Positions 13,097 to 25,605 of a stretch of DNA of 64,000 bases are shown here, in pieces (position 1 is the first letter of the stretch; each line of letters starts with the position of its first letter). Origin of the DNA: Topomyia yanbarensis. Lineage: Eukaryota > Arthropoda > Insecta > Diptera > Culicidae. The notes under the pieces are model-generated. The model did no database searches. It was not told the origin of the DNA and saw only the letters and a list, made by a program, of their open reading frames with translations. The stretch spans positions 1 to 64,000 of the forward strand of contig NW_026683312.1 of NCBI RefSeq assembly GCF_030247195.1, in the 5' to 3' direction. The translations under genes were made by a program, and so were the position numbers.

Positions 13097-13794
13097 TCCG
13101 AAAATTCGCACGTCTTGCGTCTGCGTGAACGCTAAATACCTGGCTGGTACCGAGTAACGTTCCGATAGTAAGCACAGAAGTTCTGTCTGCCGATGAGAAA
13201 TGTGAACCGAAACCATCTTGTGATGTAAAGTATTTTGGTTTTACTCGTGAATTTTGCATAGTACCAGGCGCTTGGTTCTTATCACATGGGGTATTCGCGT
13301 ATTCACGTTGCGAATATAATCGATACTGCTTTTGCCTCGGTTTTGTTTATTATCCTTAATGCAATTCCACGGGAAATAGCATAATATCGCGTCCGTATAT
13401 GGCCTACACAGATAAAATATTTTGTAATTTTAAGTTTATTTTCATGCACATATATGAATATAAATGTTAAATTATGTTCCACCACAAATACACACGACTT
13501 GTCGTGCTTTCTTACGAATTTTATTATAATTTTACACGTGGATTGAAAATTACAGTTTCTTTAAACGGAAATCCAATGCACTTCAATGTATTTTTACTCG
13601 AATATTGCTGTAAAATGAATGACCCTTATCACACAGGAACTTGGGATACGATTAATTTCTTTTTAGTTAAGCTACATTGTGATCAATTTTAGTACTTAAC
13701 TTGGCGACCTTTATTATTCACTGCCATGGTCAAATAATATACAATGTGGGTTTAGGGCCCAATTATCTCTGCAGGCACCCTTCTTTTGTTGCTA
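13097..13794. other. No gene seen
   Basis: AT-rich. The two 60-72 codon frames here (13303-13485 minus and 13474-13692 plus) overlap on opposite strands and show no family signature. Confidence 0.4.
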
Positions 13795-14760
13795 TATTTT
13801 CAATTAGATCCATGCTAACACTCACTAACACAAATTGCTTATTCTCTCATATACACTAACAATCTCTCATTCCAAACGTACAAACGTGGCCTACGCGATA
13901 ACACAAACCTGGTCGCAAATACGAACGCCCGCGATCTCGCCAATATTCCAACACCCCGATTGATTAAGTGAACGTTGGAACCTAAGAACCTAAGCTCGCG
14001 CAATCATGAATCGGTCACGTCCGGAAGTCTCCGCCCTTGATCCTAGCAGCCCAAATTCATGCCTTTAGTTGGACCAATAGAAATAAAAACTAGACAAGAC
14101 GTCCACGCGCGATCATTGAAGAATACGCGAACATGCGAATGGCCACACGCTTATAAAAATAATGCATCCACGCGAAGTTACATACATACTAGTACACGCG
14201 ACAAAAACGTCCACATACAATCGCTCGAGTCCTTCGCGATCATCCACGCACGACCACAGCCACGATCTCATAAAAAGTATAACACCCCGGTGACTAAGTG
14301 AATGGTTTAGCACTTATAAATTAACAATCCCGGTCTCGAGAGTGAACCTCCAAATGCCCGTGTTCGCGCGATCATGAATTGGTTTCGTCCGGAATCCCCT
14401 ATTCTCGGCCCTAGTAGCATAAGTCCAATGCCTTCTGGTGGACCAATCAAAAATATAATGCTCATATCCACTAAACTACATAAAAATCGAATGTATATAC
14501 ACAAAGTCACATACACGCGACAAACAGATATAAAAATGCTTGAGCCCTTCGCGACCATCCACGCAACCTATACTCGCGCTCTTTCAGACATTATAACATC
14601 CCGGTGATAATAAGAACGTCTCAGTACTTGTAATCACTCAAACGCAGTCTCAAGCGTGAACCTACAGTCCCTCGTACTCGCGCATTCATGAATCGTTCAC
14701 GTCCGGAAGTCTCTATCCTCGATTCCAGAAGTCTAGGTCCACGCCTTAATTGAATCAATT
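13795..14760. repeat. CA-rich interspersed repeat, further copies
   Basis: At least two more degenerate units. 13795-14075 matches the 6370 and 15415 copies (CTCATATACACTAAC, ACACAAACCTGGTC). 14120-14760 matches the 7680-8000 type (CACGATCTCATAAAAAGTAT, GTGTTCGCGCGATCATGAAT at 14363, and a variant at 14672). The orientation matches the other copies. Confidence 0.6.
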
Positions 14761-15414
14761 AGCTCTACAGCTCCAGTAGGACAACTCTCGAAAAAAAAAT
14801 CGGAATATTATTAATACTCAATAATAATACTAACTCTTCTCTTTATTTTATTTTTATTTATTTTCGGTCTCATGCGTTATATGCTTGTGATGACCTTTTC
14901 GAGCTCATACATTCAAGAAGAGCAACATTGCTGCCAACAATGATTCTTCTCTGCCATCAGACGTCGCCAGGTTTTAGAACAATGGAGATGTATTCTCATA
15001 CTCGATGGAATCAGATAAGTAGGAACGATCAACAAACTGCAAGTAGTATATAACACATTTCTTATTTTAACGTATAAATTATTATTCGCATTAAAATATT
15101 ATTTACAGGCTCCACACATATCTCAACATACACAAATACACAAATGCTTGACAGGTGACTAGGCCAAGTGCATTCACTCATAGGATCTATCATTTCGATG
15201 ATCGCCTCGATTCTACGAACCAGTGCACAAGTAAACTGACATAAGCTAGTCTCATCTGGTGAATGCATGTAACCTGGAAACCCCAGATGCGACAGGACGA
15301 GACGGACAGACTGGACTCGACGAGGCCTAGTTCAGAGTTTTCGGGCATTCTGCAATGCACGGTTAGCGACCTAAAAAAAGAAACATTCGGCATGTTATTT
15401 TTCCTTTTATTACT

Positions 15415-15731
15415 ATATCTTAAGTTAGGTTCATACTCATACTCACTAACACAATCAATAGCATATTCTCCCATATACACTCACATCCAAAGCGCACAAA
15501 CGCCCTTAACTTTCGCGATAACACAAATCTGGTCAAAAACGCGAATTTACATTACAATTTCAATCATCCACACTCACCTACGCTCGCAATTTCGCCAACA
15601 TTAAAACACCCCCTTACTTAAGTGAACTTTTCAGCACCTATAACTTTACAACCGCGGTCTCAAGCATTAACCCACCACCAGCTACGTTCGGAATTCTCTA
15701 CTCTTGACTCATGCCTTCAGTTGGACCAATC
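15415..15731. repeat. CA-rich interspersed repeat, last copy
   Basis: TTAGGTTCATACTCATACTC and ACACAAATCTGGTC parallel the 13800 copy, ending at the same TTGGACCAAT word. The 113-codon frame at 15263-15604 runs through it and has no counterpart in other copies. Confidence 0.55.
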
Positions 15732-16355
15732 CACCATGGGCCACAAATCGATTTTTTTGGTCGAAAATCCAGAACTTATAAACCGTTAGTACTAGACTTT
15801 CAGTGTCTTTGGAACAAATTCTCTACAATAAGTGATCTTCATTTTAGGGAAAACAAAATTAGGGTGGCCCTCTCGATTTTTGAAATAAAAAAAATATCTC
15901 CTGAATGAAAAAAGATAGGAGAATATGATCTTCCAAAGAAATGTAGAGAAAACAATTTTGAGTAACTTTACTGAAAACGTCGAAACTCTATCTTTAGCGG
16001 TTTTTATTTTACAGCGATTTCCCTTGTTCCGTTTAGGGTGGCTCTTAAAAATTCAGTTTTTTTAATATAACTTCTTTGAAGTTGATTTCTCGTGAATGTC
16101 GACTTCTGACAAAAGTTAGATCTTACAAATGCGCACATTTCTTCTTCAGAGACCAACTCATTAACTTTTATATAAACAGATTTTATGCTCAAAATTCGAC
16201 ATTTTCTAAGCTAAATAACTCCGAAGGTGGCAAAAAGTGGCAATCAATGTTATGACCATCAGATAGTACTTTAAAAACACTACAAAATAAGGGGTACATG
16301 GTTTGTCTCCTAGCTACTGTTCATGTGAAATGTTTGCTTATAAACTACCTCTGTT
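15732..16355 (+). repeat. Left arm of a large inverted repeat
   Basis: This arm reads almost identically to the reverse complement of 17966-18600. Differences visible by eye include an 11-bp insertion in the right arm near 18150 (GTTATTGACGA, read from the complement) and a few substitutions. The arm includes a 62-codon minus-strand frame (16004-16192) that is mirrored at 18119-18328. No known domain was recognised. Confidence 0.85.
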
Positions 16356-16790
16356 CCATGGGCCAAAAATCGATATTTTGTTGAAAATCCAGTTCTTATA
16401 TCCCGTAAGTGCTAGACATTCAGTGTCTTCAGAAGAATTTTTTCACCATAAGTGCGCTTCATTTCGGTGTGAAAAACTGGGTGGTCTCCTTGATTTTTGG
16501 AATGAAAATAATTTCTCCTGAACAATAACAATAGAAGTATAAAGCCCTACTGAAAACTAAAAAATAATCATGTTTGAGTAACTTTGTTACTGAATTCCTT
16601 AACTATCGTCAGAGGCTTTTATTTTACGGCATTTTCCATTATTTGGTTTGGCCTGACCTTTAAAAAAATAGTGTTTCAATAAAATACTTTTGAAGTAAAT
16701 TTTCCAAAAAAATTTTTCTGATAAATGCCTATTTTTTTCTTTGGAGACCAACTTATTAGTTTAAAAAACTAATATATTGATTTTTTTCAG
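16356..16790 (+). repeat. Diverged tandem copy of the inverted-repeat arm
   Basis: Starting with CCATGGGCCAAAAATCGAT, this segment follows the same order of words as 15735-16180 (AAAATCCAG, TGCTAGACATTCAGTGTCTT, AGTGCGCTTCATTT, TTTCTCCTGAA) but with many more differences. The left side therefore holds two units in tandem, of which only the outer one matches the inverted arm closely. Confidence 0.7.
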
Positions 16791-17965
16791 TGGTAAATTT
16801 TTTTCTCTGCGTTTCAACAATTTCTACACTGATGCGTAGAAAACTGCCCATTTTGAATAAAAGTGGAATAACCCACTTAATGGGTAAAGAGCTTGTACGT
16901 CAACCTGGTTACGTTTTACCTATTATTTCTCGTGGAAAACTTACAACGAAATGCGTAAAAAATACCCATTAATGAAAATCGTCCCAGAATGAAAAATATT
17001 GAAAATAGTTTTTTTTTCTGAATTTAAAAAAATTGTGCAACACCAGTTTTACATTATTTCCCTCGGTCAAAAGTATAAGAATCCTGATAGAATCTCTATC
17101 CTAAAGCCTAAAATCAACATAAAAACTGTCACTTGACAGAATCCCTGAATCTTCCAGGGCAGTCTAAATTGTTGAATTATCGCATATTTGCACAATCCTA
17201 AATAGTCTAAACTGCCGTTTTTAATAAGTAGGTTATCTCGCTTGAAGTAATTCATTATAAGCATCAATATATACATTGGCATAACTGCATCGAGTTATTA
17301 TGAAATGGATTAGAAGTACTCATTGTTAGAAGCAAAAAAGTACCCATAGTTGACAGCTCGAATAACATCCGAAAATAAGCAATTTATATTGATATCATTG
17401 ATAAAGTTTTTTTGCCGCGTTTGGAAAATAACTTCGAAGGGGGAGACTGCCAATCTATCCGTTGGATAATAATAAAAAATACTATTAATGAGAGCTGAAC
17501 AGCTTGTCCCCCAACGTACATTCACGTGGATTTTTTTTTGTTAATTTCCAAAGGCAAAAAATGGTGTTTTGGGAAACTATTAGGCTAAATTACAGTGAGC
17601 TGAAGCAGAGGAGGTAATATAATTAATAAAAGACAAATAAATCATTAATGCTAAACAAAGGGTGCTCCTTTACGGTAAACCTGAGCTTTCAATATATTGT
17701 AATATATTCATAATAATTTCTTTTTTGCCATGCGAATAAAACGTATGCCATGCAAATACTCCAAACATTCATTTCATAAACCGTAGTGTGGTTTTCGACA
17801 TGTTTTATGTACAATTTCACTCCACGAAACAAGTTTAGAATAACATCTTCCGAGTGTACCGATTTGCATCAGAGATCCGGATATGTGTATATAAGAACGG
17901 CGACTATGTATGATAAATATATATTTTAAGTACGAATTTAGATGAATACCGCATACATTCTCTAT
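16791..17965. other. Spacer between the inverted arms, no gene seen
   Basis: AT-rich DNA with several 60-74 codon frames on both strands, none of recognisable type. I found no target duplication or transposase that would explain the inverted arms. Confidence 0.4.
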
Positions 17966-18600
17966 AACAGAGGGAGTTTGTAAGCAAACATTCCACATGA
18001 ACAGTAGCTAGGAGACAAACCATGAACCCCTTATTTTGTAGTGTTTTTAAAGTACTATCAGATGGTCATAACATTGATTGCCACTTTTTGCCACCTTCGG
18101 AGTTATTTAGCTTAGAAAATGTCAAATTTTGAGAATAAAATCGTCAATAACTCTGTTTATATAAAAGTTAATGAGTTGGTCTCTGAAGAAGAAATGTGCG
18201 CATTTGTAAGATCTAACTTTTGTCAGAAGTCGACATTCACGAGAAATCAACTTCAAAGAAGTTACATTAAAAAAACTGAATTTTTAAGAGCCACCCTAAA
18301 CGGAACAAGGGAAATCGCTGTAAAATAAAAACCGCTAAAGATAGAGTTTCGACGTTTTCAGTAAAGTTACTCAAAATTGTTTTCTCTACATTTCTTTGGA
18401 AGATCATATTCTCCTATCTTTTTTCATTCAGGAGATAATTTTTTTATTTCAAAAATCGAGAGAGCCACCCTAATTTTGTTTCCTCTAAAATGAAGATCAC
18501 TTATTGTAGAGAATTTGTTCCAAAGACACTGAAAGTCTAGTACTAACGGTTTATAAGTTCTGGATTTTCGACCAAAAAAATCGATTTGTGGCCCATGGTG
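17966..18600 (-). repeat. Right arm of the large inverted repeat
   Basis: Inverted counterpart of 15732-16355, about 635 bp. The match runs from AACAGAGGGAGTTTG at the inner edge to GGCCCATGGTG at the outer edge. The mirrored 69-codon frame (18119-18328, plus) has a 7-residue longer N-terminus owing to the small insertion. Confidence 0.85.
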
Positions 18601-21600
18601 CAATCCACACCTTCCACGCATACACCACCCAGGACTGAACATTAGATTCATACATACAAAGCAACAAGTAATAATTACAGGTATTCGTCTGGCAACCGGG
18701 GGAAGTACATCTCAAACGCAGAACTTATCATTTCAATGATGGCCTTGGATCTGCGTTGCCTGTGTTCAAGGCACCATAGCTTTGTCCGTCAGGTCAAGGA
18801 TGTATGAAACCCGCTAGCCACCACCCTCGGCCCTAGCTGCCCATAAAGGGATAAAAAAAAATATTGCTGTAAAATGAATGACATGTAATATTACACGAAT
18901 GAAAGTATAAAATTGTATGCTGTTTAATGCTCCAATTGATTTTAACGTAATTTTCAATCAAATTTTGGATTCAATCGTTGTATGTTTACATTCGTATTGA
19001 TTTACATGTCGTTTAAATTTCATTATTTTCTAGCGTGTATAATCAGAGTTGCACAAAATCATGACTATCACTTTTTCTTCAAAATGTACGCAAAGCTTCA
19101 GTCACAAATCAAAATGATCGTTTTTTCAGTTGAGAGAACAACCGAAACTGAGCATAGTGAGTACCAACAACAGTGACGAGGAAGAGTGAGAAAAAAAATG
19201 ACGGGGCGCAGACAGCCGAGTCAAGTGACAACACACAATGATAATTTCTCTTTCCTTTTTGTCTACCACGCGAATTCAACAAGCGTAGTTTTTATTCACT
19301 AAATAATCACTATATACGATTCAATCACTAGCCAGTGTTTATTGACCCTTCGCACTTGCCTTAAATTCGATCTAAATCAGCAACATACTGATAGTTAAAC
19401 TTGAATGATACTTATAGCTTATATGCTCCTGAATTGGTAGTAATGCGTGTTGTTTTTTGACCTGGTTAACTGCAAAAATATTTATCAACGGACAGAGCAT
19501 ATTTTTAACTAACCGAACACATCAACATGATCAAAACACAACATATATTTCTTTTGATTTCCTTGCATTTTAACCCAGCCTACTGTGATTGAGTGCTCTA
19601 GACTGCGAATAAACAGACGTTAGTTTTATGTTATTAGGGAACCCCATAGAATACAGAATGAATATTATATTATTAAATATGACATTACATGAGCAATTTA
19701 CGTGGCTTACAACTCTTATCAAAACGGTGACGGAAAATGAAAGACAATATTTCTCAAACAATTTTCGGTTAGCAACCAAACCAATTGTTAGGTAATGTAT
19801 TTGAGCTGTAACACTGAATTCAAGACTTGCATCGTGCAGAATTTCAAATTTCATTTGCTAGGCTTAATGACAATAATTTTCAAAACTGAATGTTATCGAG
19901 TCAAACTGAGTGAGCAAAAGAGCGAAAAGACAACATTTTTTTCGCAAAGGCACTCACGTAGTATGACTAACACTATATGTTGCTGTCACAGTGCGAGAAC
20001 TTATACGGAAAGAGAGTTGAATATGAGTACTTCCGACCGTGTAGGAAGGTTTTCTGTTTACGGTTACCGAATGCAGCACTGCCTATAATAGAGTCGGCAT
20101 GATATTCATTCGCTTATTGCGCAAGTATATGAAAACTATAATTTCACGATTTACCCAAGATACTTAAAGTGTGTTACTAAGATATTAGGAATCAATTGAT
20201 CTTTCGATTACGAACGATACCATAAGCCAGTACAGAAAATCATACCATATTCTATTTTATTGTTCTAGGGTTGTCTAACTACGTCGGAATAAAGAAAATT
20301 GAGAAAAATCGTCCCTCTGTATTTTAAAATTATTTAATACCCCGATAGCCGACTGTTGCACATCTTACGAACTGAAAACATCTGAATTACTAGAACAAGT
20401 GGTAAACCTACTAAAAATACTCGGCAGCCGGCTGCCCAGAGCAACTAAGTCATAATAACACTTTTGAGAGTTGCATAGATTGTAGCACTGAATCCAAATG
20501 TATGTAGCTATTATCCTTCCCCACTGACAACACCTCCTTCCCGTGACAACCGTGATGATACAGAGGTATATATGGTATCTATAACAAACTGTGTCACGCT
20601 AACATTCCCTTTTTTCCCCGATGACTGCAAGGACGTGACCGGCACCGTTATTGACTCTTTAGGATGTAGAACTCTCGACACGTGCACACTGAGTATGGCA
20701 AGCTACTCCCAGGTTCTATTCGTTGATTCTTCGTGCAATTTCCCTTGTTCTGGTTATTCATGGAGTAGAAACTACGAATTGTATGTGCATGATTCATGCT
20801 TATTTATTTACTTTATCCATTTCATTCATTATCTTAATTTTGTTTACTTTTTTCGTGTTATACGTTTTATTTTGTATTCGATCTATTTATGTTATTACTT
20901 TAATTTATGTTATTCATTCTACTTGTTATATAAGTTTGATTATTTTCATCTTTTTTATATTCACCTTATTCTCTTTTTTTTCATTTTCGGTAATTTTGAA
21001 GGTGGAACGAATCTTTCAATAAAGCAGCATTAAGCATATCCACTACTCCACAAACGCGTCTCAAGTTGGAATGGATGAAACGATGTGGTTGAACAAACGG
21101 CAGCAACTTTTTAGAGACTATGCATGTCCGACTCTGAGTGCACCGTTCGATCCGATAGACCTCATCTGCTCAACTACAGTCCGTGAAAGCCACAAATAAT
21201 ATGCCACAAATATATTCAAATACCATCAATGCAAAGAATGTCCCGCTGTTGTCGGAATCGTTCCCCCAACGGTTTCATTTGCAAGTTATTTTAACCCCTC
21301 TTCCGGCCGCTCTGGTTGACCGCTCCATCTCTAGCGAGGATGTGCGAGAAACATGCAAACATCGTTCGGTGACAAAAACCATTTCGAGCATCGTTCGTGC
21401 AGTTTCCTGCGGGGGCTACCATTTCCCGGTTATTTTAGACAATTTAATTTGTCTAATGAAAACTCTTCACTGTCGCGCTGTCGCTGAGCTGCTGTTACCG
21501 TATTGTCATGCTCGGGGAAAATGGGGAAGGAAGGAAGGCAGCTAGTCCTAGACCTAGACCGAGAGCGCGTAATCGAAATCGTAGTTGCATTACACTCTCG

Positions 21601-22327
21601 AAAGCTTTCAAGCAATTTCATCGCTCGGACGATGTCATCGTCTCGGTCGCGTCAGGACCTTCCACCCCGTTGATGACGGGGTTGGGATCAAGTTTCGATA
21701 GTACGGGATGAAAAGCCCGGATGGAGGAGGGTCGTCACGTGTTGTGCTTACACTATGATTCCACTTTCGTTTCATTTTAGTTATTTTTTGCTCTCTGCTT
21801 CGCTATCGCCAGGGAGAATGTGATTGTTATGGCCCTTTTATTTGAGTGGTTTTCCGGGGATGTACGCCACGTAAGAAGTGAAACGAAAAAAACGACAAAA
21901 TTTACCGAGAAGGTGTTGACGTGGGATGTTTTCACAACTTTTCCCTGATGCTATTTCGCTTTTCTTTTCATGAACAAGGGTTCAGCGTCATTCGGCCGGA
22001 AAATTAAAACGGTAAATAATCGTTAAGGAATTTGTGGCGATTGCCTTAAGTGTGGGTAAACGGACGGTGTGCGATCGAACGTTCTCAGGTTATCAAGTTG
22101 TTTGCCTTCTATTTTTCCGTTTGTTCTATCTTTAATATAGGGTTAAAAATCGCTCGTATTTTTAGGGGAACTGTCCTTCATTTCGAAGATTTTGTGAAGC
22201 ATGCTTTATTTTACCTCAAATGTCCTTTATTTTTGCCTCAAACCTAAACATAGTTCAGTATATTTCAGATACAGTTTATTCCGAGAGAAAAAAAAAACTT
22301 TCCAATCTCATACTCAATAATTATAAT
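18601..22327. other. No gene seen
   Basis: Mostly AT-rich DNA. A 153-codon plus frame (20572-21033) begins with mixed residues but its second half is a T-rich tract that translates to a run of Phe, Tyr, Leu and Ile. An AATAAA lies near 21019. A GATAC AGAGG TATATATGG stretch near 20558 could be a core promoter or LTR-like motif, but I cannot pair it with a second copy. A more GC-rich segment at 21180-21720 has overlapping frames on both strands. No RNA gene was recognised. Confidence 0.4.
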
Positions 22328-22367
22328 ACTTTAATTATAATTAATTAAAATTAATTATAATTAAAGT
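22328..22367. repeat. Perfect 40-bp AT palindrome
   Basis: ACTTTAATTATAATTAATT (19 nt) is followed by AA and its exact reverse complement. It lies about 190 bp from the 3' end of the RTE-like relic. Confidence 0.85.
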
Positions 22368-22557
22368 CTGCTTTACTTAGAGTTCGGACACGAGAAGACA
22401 AAAAAGAAAATAAATTTGGCACCTCAGCGGCATTTTGCTTCTACAGCTATTCGCTATTTGGGTAGCGTCCTGTGTCGTCTTTACAGTTTTCACCCAACAA
22501 TTTTCGATTAGGCGGAGGCGAGTAGATCAATATCCCTGCGGACAAAATATCCTTTAT

Positions 22558-24330
22558 TTTCACGATACCGTTGCATAGTGGTTTCTTCAAAAATGAACCT
22601 TACCTTACCGTTCAGGCTAGAACCTTGTTGTCTCTTGCTGTATGCAGAAGCCGTCTCCACTCCATTCGGTCCTTTGCTGCTTGTCGCCAGCCTCGCAGTC
22701 TTCGAAGAGTCCGCCGGTCGCACTCTATCTGGTCGATCCACCGTGTTCGCGACGGGGCGTCTTCTTGTTCCTGTAGGGCCGCCCTCAAGAACCATCTTCA
22801 CCGGGTCGTCGTCCGACATTCTTACGACGTGTCCAGCCCACCGCAAACGTCCTTTTTTGCGGTATGCGCAATGGATGGTTCTTCCAGGAGCTGATGCAAC
22901 TCATGGTTCATTCGCTTATGCCACGTTCCGTCTTCCATCTGCACCACCATACGCAACACCTTTCGTTCGAAAACTCCAAGGGGGAGTTGGTGCTCCACGA
23001 GCATAGTCCAGGTCTTGTGGCCGTTAAAGGACCACCGGTCTAATCAGCGACTTGTAGATGATCAACTTCGTGCGGCGGCGAATTTTGTTCGACCGGAGCG
23101 TCCTCCGGAGTCCAAAGTAGGCACGATTTCCCGCCAAGATCCGTCTCTGAATTTCTCTGCTGGTATCATTGTTGGCGATTACCAGTGAGCCCAAATACAC
23201 GAATTCGTCGACCATCTCGATTTCGTCACCGTCAATCCGAAGTCGGGATGGGAGGTTCACATTGTCGTCTCTAGAACCTCTTCCTCTCATGTATTTTGTC
23301 TTCGAAACGTTGATGGCAAGTCCAATCCAGCTGGCTTCAGCCTTCAGTCTGATGTCCGTTTCCGACATCGCCTCAAAGTTTCGTGCCATTGTGTCAATGT
23401 CGTCGGCGAAGCCAAGAAGCTGGACGGACTTTCTGAAGATCGCGCTACTCGTGTCTATCCCCGCTCTCCTTATTACACCTTCTAACGCATCGTTGAACAG
23501 CAGGCCCGATCATCGAGACCATCACCTTGCCGTAACCCTCTTCGACATTCAAAGGGACTCGAGAGTGTCCCTGATACTCGAACAACGCACATCACCCGAT
23601 CCATCGTCGCTTTGACTAATCGTGTTAGCTTATCCGGAAAACCGTACTCGTGCATTATCTACCATAGCTAATCTCGATCGATTGTGTCATACGCCGATTT
23701 GAATTTGAAATCGATGAACAAATGATGTGTGGGCACGTTGTATTCGTGGCAATTCTGCAGAACCTGCCGAATCACGATTATTTGGTCTGTGGTGGCGCGG
23801 GAACCCATGAATCCCGCTTGAATTTAGGCCCAAATCCCCGACTATGTACGGGGAACGTGCCATTTGAGCCAATATATTCTGATTCCTGATTCCACCCTTT
23901 TTGTAGATTAGATTTGGAAGAATCTCCTCCTTCCAAATTTTGGCGATTACCCAGTGCAGCTCTCTAGCCAGTGTTTCACCACCGTATTTTAATAGCTCGC
24001 TGGGTAGATCAACTTACACCGGCAGCTTAGTTGTTTTTCAGCTGACCGATCTCCTCCTTGACTTGTTGGAGATCAGAGGCCGGCAGCCTATCGTCTTCTG
24101 CGCGTGCTCCAGGATCCGTTGCCATACCGCCTTCGTCCTCTGCTGCTTCACCTCACAGTACTACTTCCACCTCTCAATCACCTCACACGCGTTCGTAAGA
24201 AGGTTTCCGTCTAAGTCCCTGTAAATATCGGCTTGCGGAACATGGCCTTTGCGCGAACTGTTCAGCTTCTAGTAGATCTTCCGTGTGTCGTTTACGCTGT
24301 ACAGTTGTCTGATGAATTCAAAAGGGTTGT
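22558..24330 (-). pseudogene. RTE-like LINE ORF relic (RT and C-terminus), copy 1
   Basis: On the minus strand the fragments run from the pre-RT linker near 24330 (EFIRQLYSVNDTRKIY) through LPSELLKYGGETLA (near 23985), then the palm motif QLLGFADDIDTMARN (about 23430-23380, catalytic DD intact), NVSKTKYMRGRGS, EFVYLGSLV, REIQRRILAGN, and the C-terminal ERKVLRMVVQMEDGTWHKR and LRWAGHVVRMSDDDP blocks. It ends at a TGA near 22617. Several frameshifts and stops (for example in the linker near 24170) break it. The endonuclease half is missing: a different, plus-strand LINE fragment begins near 24300. The same family recurs on the plus strand at 60540-63606. The RTE-like label rests on the C-terminal RPVV...ETW style block and is not a phylogenetic result. 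Confidence 0.88.
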
Positions 24331-24416
24331 ATCATACTGTAGTAGAAATGGATTTCCACTCATAATCGGCATGGATGCAAATTCCCACCACACACATTGG
24401 AGCAGCTCCCAGTACT
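24300..24416 (+). pseudogene. LINE endonuclease fragment (I/jockey/R1-type)
   Basis: The plus-strand frame at 24233-24418 ends with SRNGFPLIIGMDANSHHTHW. This resembles the APE-type endonuclease segment with an Asp-Ala-Asn followed by His-His and Trp, as in R1, jockey and LOA-type elements. Only this short block is recognisable; upstream codons overlap the opposite-strand RTE-like relic, so the start is not real. It is a truncated scrap. Confidence 0.6.
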
Positions 24417-24830
24417 AGCTGGCGTCCTAAAGAGGCTAGCCCCACATGTAGTCTTACGGACATTCAAGTTTTCTCGTTCGTTTTCCGCGGTTTTAAGAAA
24501 AAGTAGCCAATCGATTCGCAATCAGTAAGTCTTATATATCGGTGGCTCATATATCGGTGAACTCGAACTGTTTTTAGTTGGATTGCATTGTACTTTAACG
24601 TTTCGGCTCAAACAGTCGTTCCTGAAGGTGAGGGTCGCTCACACATTTGCTGTGTATGGCTATTTTTTATCTAATATAGGTTTCTTGCACGAATAGATAT
24701 ATTATTAAGCGTATTTTTTCGAAAATTCCAATGAAAGTGTCATGTTTCTATATTGAAAGATGACCGAACAATAAGGGATTAAGAGATAAAGGTACATTGT
24801 GGTCAGAAAGTTAAAAAAACGTGGAATCAA

Positions 24831-25352
24831 TCATTATCTTTCGTTATAGAGTTATGGTGTCTTTGGAAAAGTTGCTGTATGGTACTTATCGCTTTATTTG
24901 GTTGAATGATACTAGTTCGGAATTCAGTCGCTAGGACGGCGCTGTTATCAACTTTTTAATAAAGCTAGATAGACATATAGTTTCTTAGAGAATGTAGGTC
25001 TTATCATTTTAAACATATCTTCTGAGGATACAAATGTTGCAGGTCCTATACATTTCGAGATAGAGAAGGTTTTAGTTAAAACATTTACTTACAGATTATG
25101 TTTTCAAAAATTTTACCATATTTCAAAACATGTGGGACCTATAAAGTTGGTATCTTCAGAAGATATATTTATAATTACCTGACATACAACTTTGCCGTAG
25201 AAACCATCTTTCTATCTCGTTCCATTAAAAAGTTGATAACAGCGCCGCCCTAGCGAATGAACTCTGCACTAATATGAAATGATTAAATGAAGTGCTAGGT
25301 TTCACACAACCACTTTGCTAAGACACCATAACTCTAAAACGAAAGATAATGA
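24831..25352. mobile_element. Inverted-repeat element with ~200-bp arms
   Basis: TCATTATCTTTCGTTATAGA on the left faces its near complement on the right, and inner words GCGGCGCTGTTATCAAC and AAAAAGTTGATAACAGCGCCG match in inverted order. The arms extend to about 25045 and from about 25140. There are no coding frames. A target duplication is not evident. Confidence 0.65.
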
Positions 25353-25367
25353 AATGACGTGTGAATT

Positions 25368-25605
25368 GTGGGTTAGCCCCTTTTGGACGCTAGGTACCCC
25401 CGGGGTTACCCCCTCGAGCTACGAAAATGCTCGTGAATTGAAAAAAATGTATTGATCTTATTTTTTTCTAGACAACATGAGTCAATGCAACAACTAATGA
25501 AAACGTGCATTTTAACAATAAAAACAATGCTAATTTGCAAATGCGGAATTTATTTCCATTTCCTGTAAAAATGCAAAATGTGGATTAGCCCCTTTTGGAC
25601 GCTAG
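25368..25605. repeat. Two 26-bp direct repeats flanking ~185 bp
   Basis: TGTGGGTTAGCCCCTTTTGG... at 25368-25393 recurs, with G changed to A in the TTAG context, at 25580-25605; both end GACGCTAG. The DNA between is AT-rich and non-coding. Their origin is unknown. Confidence 0.6.

Noticed and set aside
20572..21033. A membrane protein gene of 153 codons
   Set aside because: The hydrophobic second half comes from a T-rich tract, a 99-codon frame overlaps it in another frame on the same strand, and no family was recognised.
24831..25352. A microRNA precursor
   Set aside because: The arms are about 200 bp with a 100-bp loop and belong to a transposon-like inverted repeat, far longer than a miRNA hairpin.
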